Shown here in pieces: positions 61,541-64,000 of a stretch of DNA of 64,000 bases; position 1 is the first letter of the stretch; each line of letters begins with the position of its first letter. Under the pieces are notes generated by a model. The model had not been told where the DNA came from and searched no databases. It was given only the letters and a program-made list of their open reading frames with translations. Origin of the DNA: Pseudomonas iridis. GTDB lineage: Bacteria > Pseudomonadota > Gammaproteobacteria > Pseudomonadales > Pseudomonadaceae. The stretch spans positions 1 through 64,000 of the forward strand of contig NZ_JACXXO010000002.1 in the NCBI RefSeq assembly GCF_017980685.1, in the 5' to 3' direction. A program made the position numbers and the translations under genes.

Positions 61541-62359
61541 ATGTCGCGTCGTATCTCCCCCGTCATACCCGGCTTCGGGCTGACGCTGGGTTACACCTTG
61601 GTGTACCTCAGTCTGATTGTGCTTATCCCGCTGGCGGCGATGTTCGTCCACGCCTCGCAGCTCACCTGGGATCAGTTCTGGACGATCATTTCCGTCCCCC
61701 GCGTGCTGGCAGCCTTGAAGTTGAGTTTCGGCACCGCGCTGTGCGCTGCGATCATCAACGGCATCATCGGCACATTGCTGGCGTGGGTGCTGGTGCGCTA
61801 CACCTTCCCCGGGCGCAAGGTGATCGACGCGATGATCGATCTGCCGTTCGCCCTGCCGACGGCGGTGGCCGGTATCGCTCTAACCGCGCTGTACGCGCCG
61901 GCCGGTCTGGTCGGCCAGTTTGCCGCCGACCTCGGCTTCAAGATCGCCTACACCCCGTTGGGCATCACCCTGGCGCTGACGTTTGTGACGCTGCCGTTCG
62001 TGGTGCGTACGGTGCAACCGGTGCTGGCCGATATCCCCCGTGAAGTCGAAGAAGCCGCAGCGTGCCTCGGCGCGAAACCCTGGCAAGTATTCCGCCACAT
62101 TTTAGTGCCGGCGCTGCTGCCGGCGTGGCTGACCGGTTTTGCCCTGGCCTTTGCCCGTGGCGTTGGCGAGTACGGTTCGGTGATTTTCATCGCCGGCAAC
62201 ATGCCGATGAAAACCGAGATCCTGCCGCTGCTGATCATGGTCAAACTCGACCAGTACGATTACACCGGCGCCACGGCCATCGGCGTGTTGATGCTGGTGG
62301 TTTCCTTTGTCCTGTTGCTGCTGATCAACCTGCTGCAGCGGCGCATCGAAACCCCATAA
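61541..62359 (+). CDS. cysT: CysT, sulfate/thiosulfate ABC permease subunit
   Basis: A 272-residue inner-membrane permease with about six helices. The ABC-binding EAA loop reads EEAAACLGAKPWQVFRHILV. DLPFALPTAVAGIALTALYA and FARGVGEYGSVIFIAGNMPM are typical of CysT (CysU). It pairs with CysW to form the channel for sulfate delivered by Sbp, powered by CysA. It starts just after the REP pair and is followed by cysW after 12 bases. Confidence 0.94.
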   Translation: MSRRISPVIPGFGLTLGYTLVYLSLIVLIPLAAMFVHASQLTWDQFWTIISVPRVLAALKLSFGTALCAAIINGIIGTLLAWVLVRYTFPGRKVIDAMIDLPFALPTAVAGIALTALYAPAGLVGQFAADLGFKIAYTPLGITLALTFVTLPFVVRTVQPVLADIPREVEEAAACLGAKPWQVFRHILVPALLPAWLTGFALAFARGVGEYGSVIFIAGNMPMKTEILPLLIMVKLDQYDYTGATAIGVLMLVVSFVLLLLINLLQRRIETP

Positions 62360-62371
62360 GGAGGCGCGAAC

Positions 62372-63244
62372 ATGTCCCAATCGTCTATTGCGGCCGCTTC
62401 CTCGGCCAACGCTGCACGCCGTGGAAGTGCCACGTCGCGCAGAATCCTGATTGGCCTTGGCTGGCTGATCTTTTTCCTGTTTCTGTTACTGCCGTTGTTC
62501 ATTGTGGTGTCGCAAGGTTTGAAGAACGGCCTCGGCGCATTCTTCACCGCGATCTTTGAGCCGGATGCACTCTCGGCACTGAAGCTCACCGTGTTCGCCG
62601 TGCTGATTTCGGTGCCGCTGAACCTGGTGTTCGGGGTCAGCGCCGCGTGGTGCGTCAGCAAGTACTCGTTCCGCGGCAAGAGCATGCTGGTGACGCTGAT
62701 CGACCTGCCGTTCTCGGTATCGCCGGTGATCGCAGGTTTAGTCTATGTGTTGATGTTCGGCGCCCAGGGCTTTTTCGGGCCGTGGTTGCAGGATCACGAC
62801 ATTCAGATCGTTTTCGCCCTGCCGGGCATCGTGTTGGCGACGATTTTCGTCACCGTGCCATTCGTGGCTCGCGAGCTGATTCCGCTGATGCAGGAACAAG
62901 GCACTCAGGAAGAGGAAGCGGCGCGTCTGCTCGGCGCCAACGGCTGGCAGATGTTCTGGCATGTCACTGTGCCCAACATCAAGTGGGGCCTGATTTATGG
63001 CGTGGTGCTGTGTACCGCGCGGGCCATGGGGGAGTTCGGTGCGGTATCGGTGGTGTCTGGACACATTCGCGGGGTGACCAACACCTTGCCGCTGCACGTC
63101 GAGATCCTCTACAACGAATACAACCACGTGGCCGCGTTCGCCGTGGCGAGCCTGTTGCTGATCCTGGCGCTCTTCATCCTGCTGCTCAAGCAGTGGAGCG
63201 AAAACCGTATCAACCGCCTGCGCGCCAGCGCCGCGGAGGAATAA
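62372..63244 (+). CDS. cysW: CysW, sulfate ABC permease subunit
   Basis: A 290-residue permease, partner of CysT. An N-terminal cytosolic stretch (about 1-25) precedes six helices. The EAA loop is [20 protein letters not shown], and [20 protein letters not shown] and [20 protein letters not shown] are CysW blocks. GGAGG lies before the ATG. cysA begins three bases after the stop. The gene is complete and of usual length. Confidence 0.94.
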   Translation: MSQSSIAAASSANAARRGSATSRRILIGLGWLIFFLFLLLPLFIVVSQGLKNGLGAFFTAIFEPDALSALKLTVFAVLISVPLNLVFGVSAAWCVSKYSFRGKSMLVTLIDLPFSVSPVIAGLVYVLMFGAQGFFGPWLQDHDIQIVFALPGIVLATIFVTVPFVARELIPLMQEQGTQEEEAARLLGANGWQMFWHVTVPNIKWGLIYGVVLCTARAMGEFGAVSVVSGHIRGVTNTLPLHVEILYNEYNHVAAFAVASLLLILALFILLLKQWSENRINRLRASAAEE

Positions 63245-63247
63245 TTC

Positions 63248-64000
63248 ATGTCGATCGAAGTGCGTAACGTCAGCAAGAATTTCAACGCGTTCAAGGCGCT
63301 GGACAACATCAGCCTGGATATCCACAGCGGTGAGCTGGTAGCGCTGCTGGGCCCGTCGGGCTGCGGCAAAACCACCTTGCTGCGCATTATTGCCGGTCTG
63401 GAAACTCCGGATCAGGGCAACATCGTTTTTCACGGTGAAGACGTTTCCGGCCACGACGTGCGTGATCGCAACGTCGGTTTTGTGTTCCAGCACTACGCGC
63501 TGTTCCGCCACATGACCGTGTTCGACAACGTCGCCTTCGGCCTGCGCATGAAGCCGAAAAACCAGCGCCCGAACGAAAGCCAGATCGCGGCCAAGGTTCA
63601 TGAGTTGTTGAACATGGTGCAACTGGACTGGCTGTCGGATCGCTACCCGGAGCAACTGTCCGGTGGCCAGCGCCAACGTATCGCCCTGGCCCGTGCCTTG
63701 GCGGTTGAGCCGAAAGTGCTGCTGCTCGACGAACCGTTCGGCGCCCTCGACGCCAAGGTGCGTAAAGAGCTGCGCCGCTGGCTGGCTCGCCTGCACGAGG
63801 ACATCAACCTGACCTCGGTGTTTGTGACCCACGACCAGGAAGAAGCGATGGAAGTCGCCGACCGCATCGTGGTGATGAACAAGGGCGTGATCGAGCAGAT
63901 CGGTTCACCGGGGGATGTCTACGAAAATCCGGCCAGCGATTTTGTTTACCACTTCCTTGGTGATTCGAATCGCTTGCTGTTGAGCGACGACAACCACGTG
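63248..64000 (+). CDS. cysA: CysA, sulfate ABC transporter ATPase (cut by window edge)
   Basis: The first 251 residues of the sulfate importer ATPase; the C-terminal regulatory part lies beyond the window. It starts [20 protein letters not shown]. The nucleotide site is complete: Walker [11 protein letters not shown]-loop [11 protein letters not shown], signature [15 protein letters not shown], Walker [13 protein letters not shown] and H-loop [12 protein letters not shown]. It couples ATP hydrolysis to sulfate import through CysT and CysW. It is the last visible gene of the oscA-sbp-cysTWA set. Confidence 0.95.
   Translation, partial: MSIEVRNVSKNFNAFKALDNISLDIHSGELVALLGPSGCGKTTLLRIIAGLETPDQGNIVFHGEDVSGHDVRDRNVGFVFQHYALFRHMTVFDNVAFGLRMKPKNQRPNESQIAAKVHELLNMVQLDWLSDRYPEQLSGGQRQRIALARALAVEPKVLLLDEPFGALDAKVRKELRRWLARLHEDINLTSVFVTHDQEEAMEVADRIVVMNKGVIEQIGSPGDVYENPASDFVYHFLGDSNRLLLSDDNHV

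Overview
The window looks like a chromosomal segment of a Pseudomonas of the P. fluorescens complex. This rests on a LapA-type adhesin amino terminus beside lapEBC, a pgaABCD operon, the gene order desA - GGDEF/EAL - oscA - sbp - cysTWA (the order I recall from P. aeruginosa PA0286-PA0280), high-GC codon use, and several paired REP palindromes typical of these genomes. I ran no database search; names rest on motifs and context.

Layout. 1-6.2 kb: the biofilm adhesin LapA (leftward, cut by the window edge) and its type I secretion system LapE-LapB-LapC. 6.5-11.8 kb: a LysR regulator and an EmrAB-like efflux set whose outer-membrane gene is broken by an in-frame stop and carries a REP pair inside its first codons. 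11.9-14.5 kb: slipin/NfeD, a deacylase gene remnant, a DUF2789 protein and a RelBE/StbDE-like toxin-antitoxin pair. 14.6-19.6 kb: a MarR regulator and an Aae-like efflux operon (FUSC, DUF1656, HlyD, NodT-type channel). 19.7-22.2 kb: two envelope proteins of unclear role. 22.4-28.8 kb: pgaABCD for poly-N-acetylglucosamine. 28.8-31.1 kb: a Rieske-type FAD reductase and a PEBP-like secreted protein.

31.4-47.1 kb is the most unusual part: a candidate natural-product or antimetabolite locus with no NRPS or PKS gene. A tightly packed leftward block of nine genes encodes an asparagine-synthetase/AspRS-like enzyme, an LLM flavin monooxygenase, an MFS exporter, both subunits of a B12-dependent glutamate (methylaspartate) mutase, two different ATP-grasp ligases, a PP-loop ATPase and a PanB paralogue. 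A MocR-type regulator converges on it from one side. On the other side run a divergent MHS transporter, an amidase and an OprD-type porin. I infer that glutamate is rearranged to 3-methylaspartate, which is activated, amidated or ligated, and exported; the product is unknown.

47.3-50.6 kb: a von Willebrand A lipoprotein operon with an ECF sigma factor and a putative anti-sigma protein, a small very acidic protein and tRNA-Arg(CCG). 51.0-53.9 kb: gabD and gabT for 4-aminobutyrate use. 54.0-59.9 kb: an HDOD response regulator, a PAS-GGDEF protein, a fatty-acid desaturase and a PAS-GGDEF-EAL protein. 60.1-64.0 kb: oscA, sbp, cysT, cysW and the start of cysA for sulfate uptake under sulfur limitation.

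A theme is sessile life: LapA retention and PNAG synthesis are both c-di-GMP-controlled in relatives, and two c-di-GMP enzymes lie in the same window. No prophage, insertion sequence or CRISPR array was seen.
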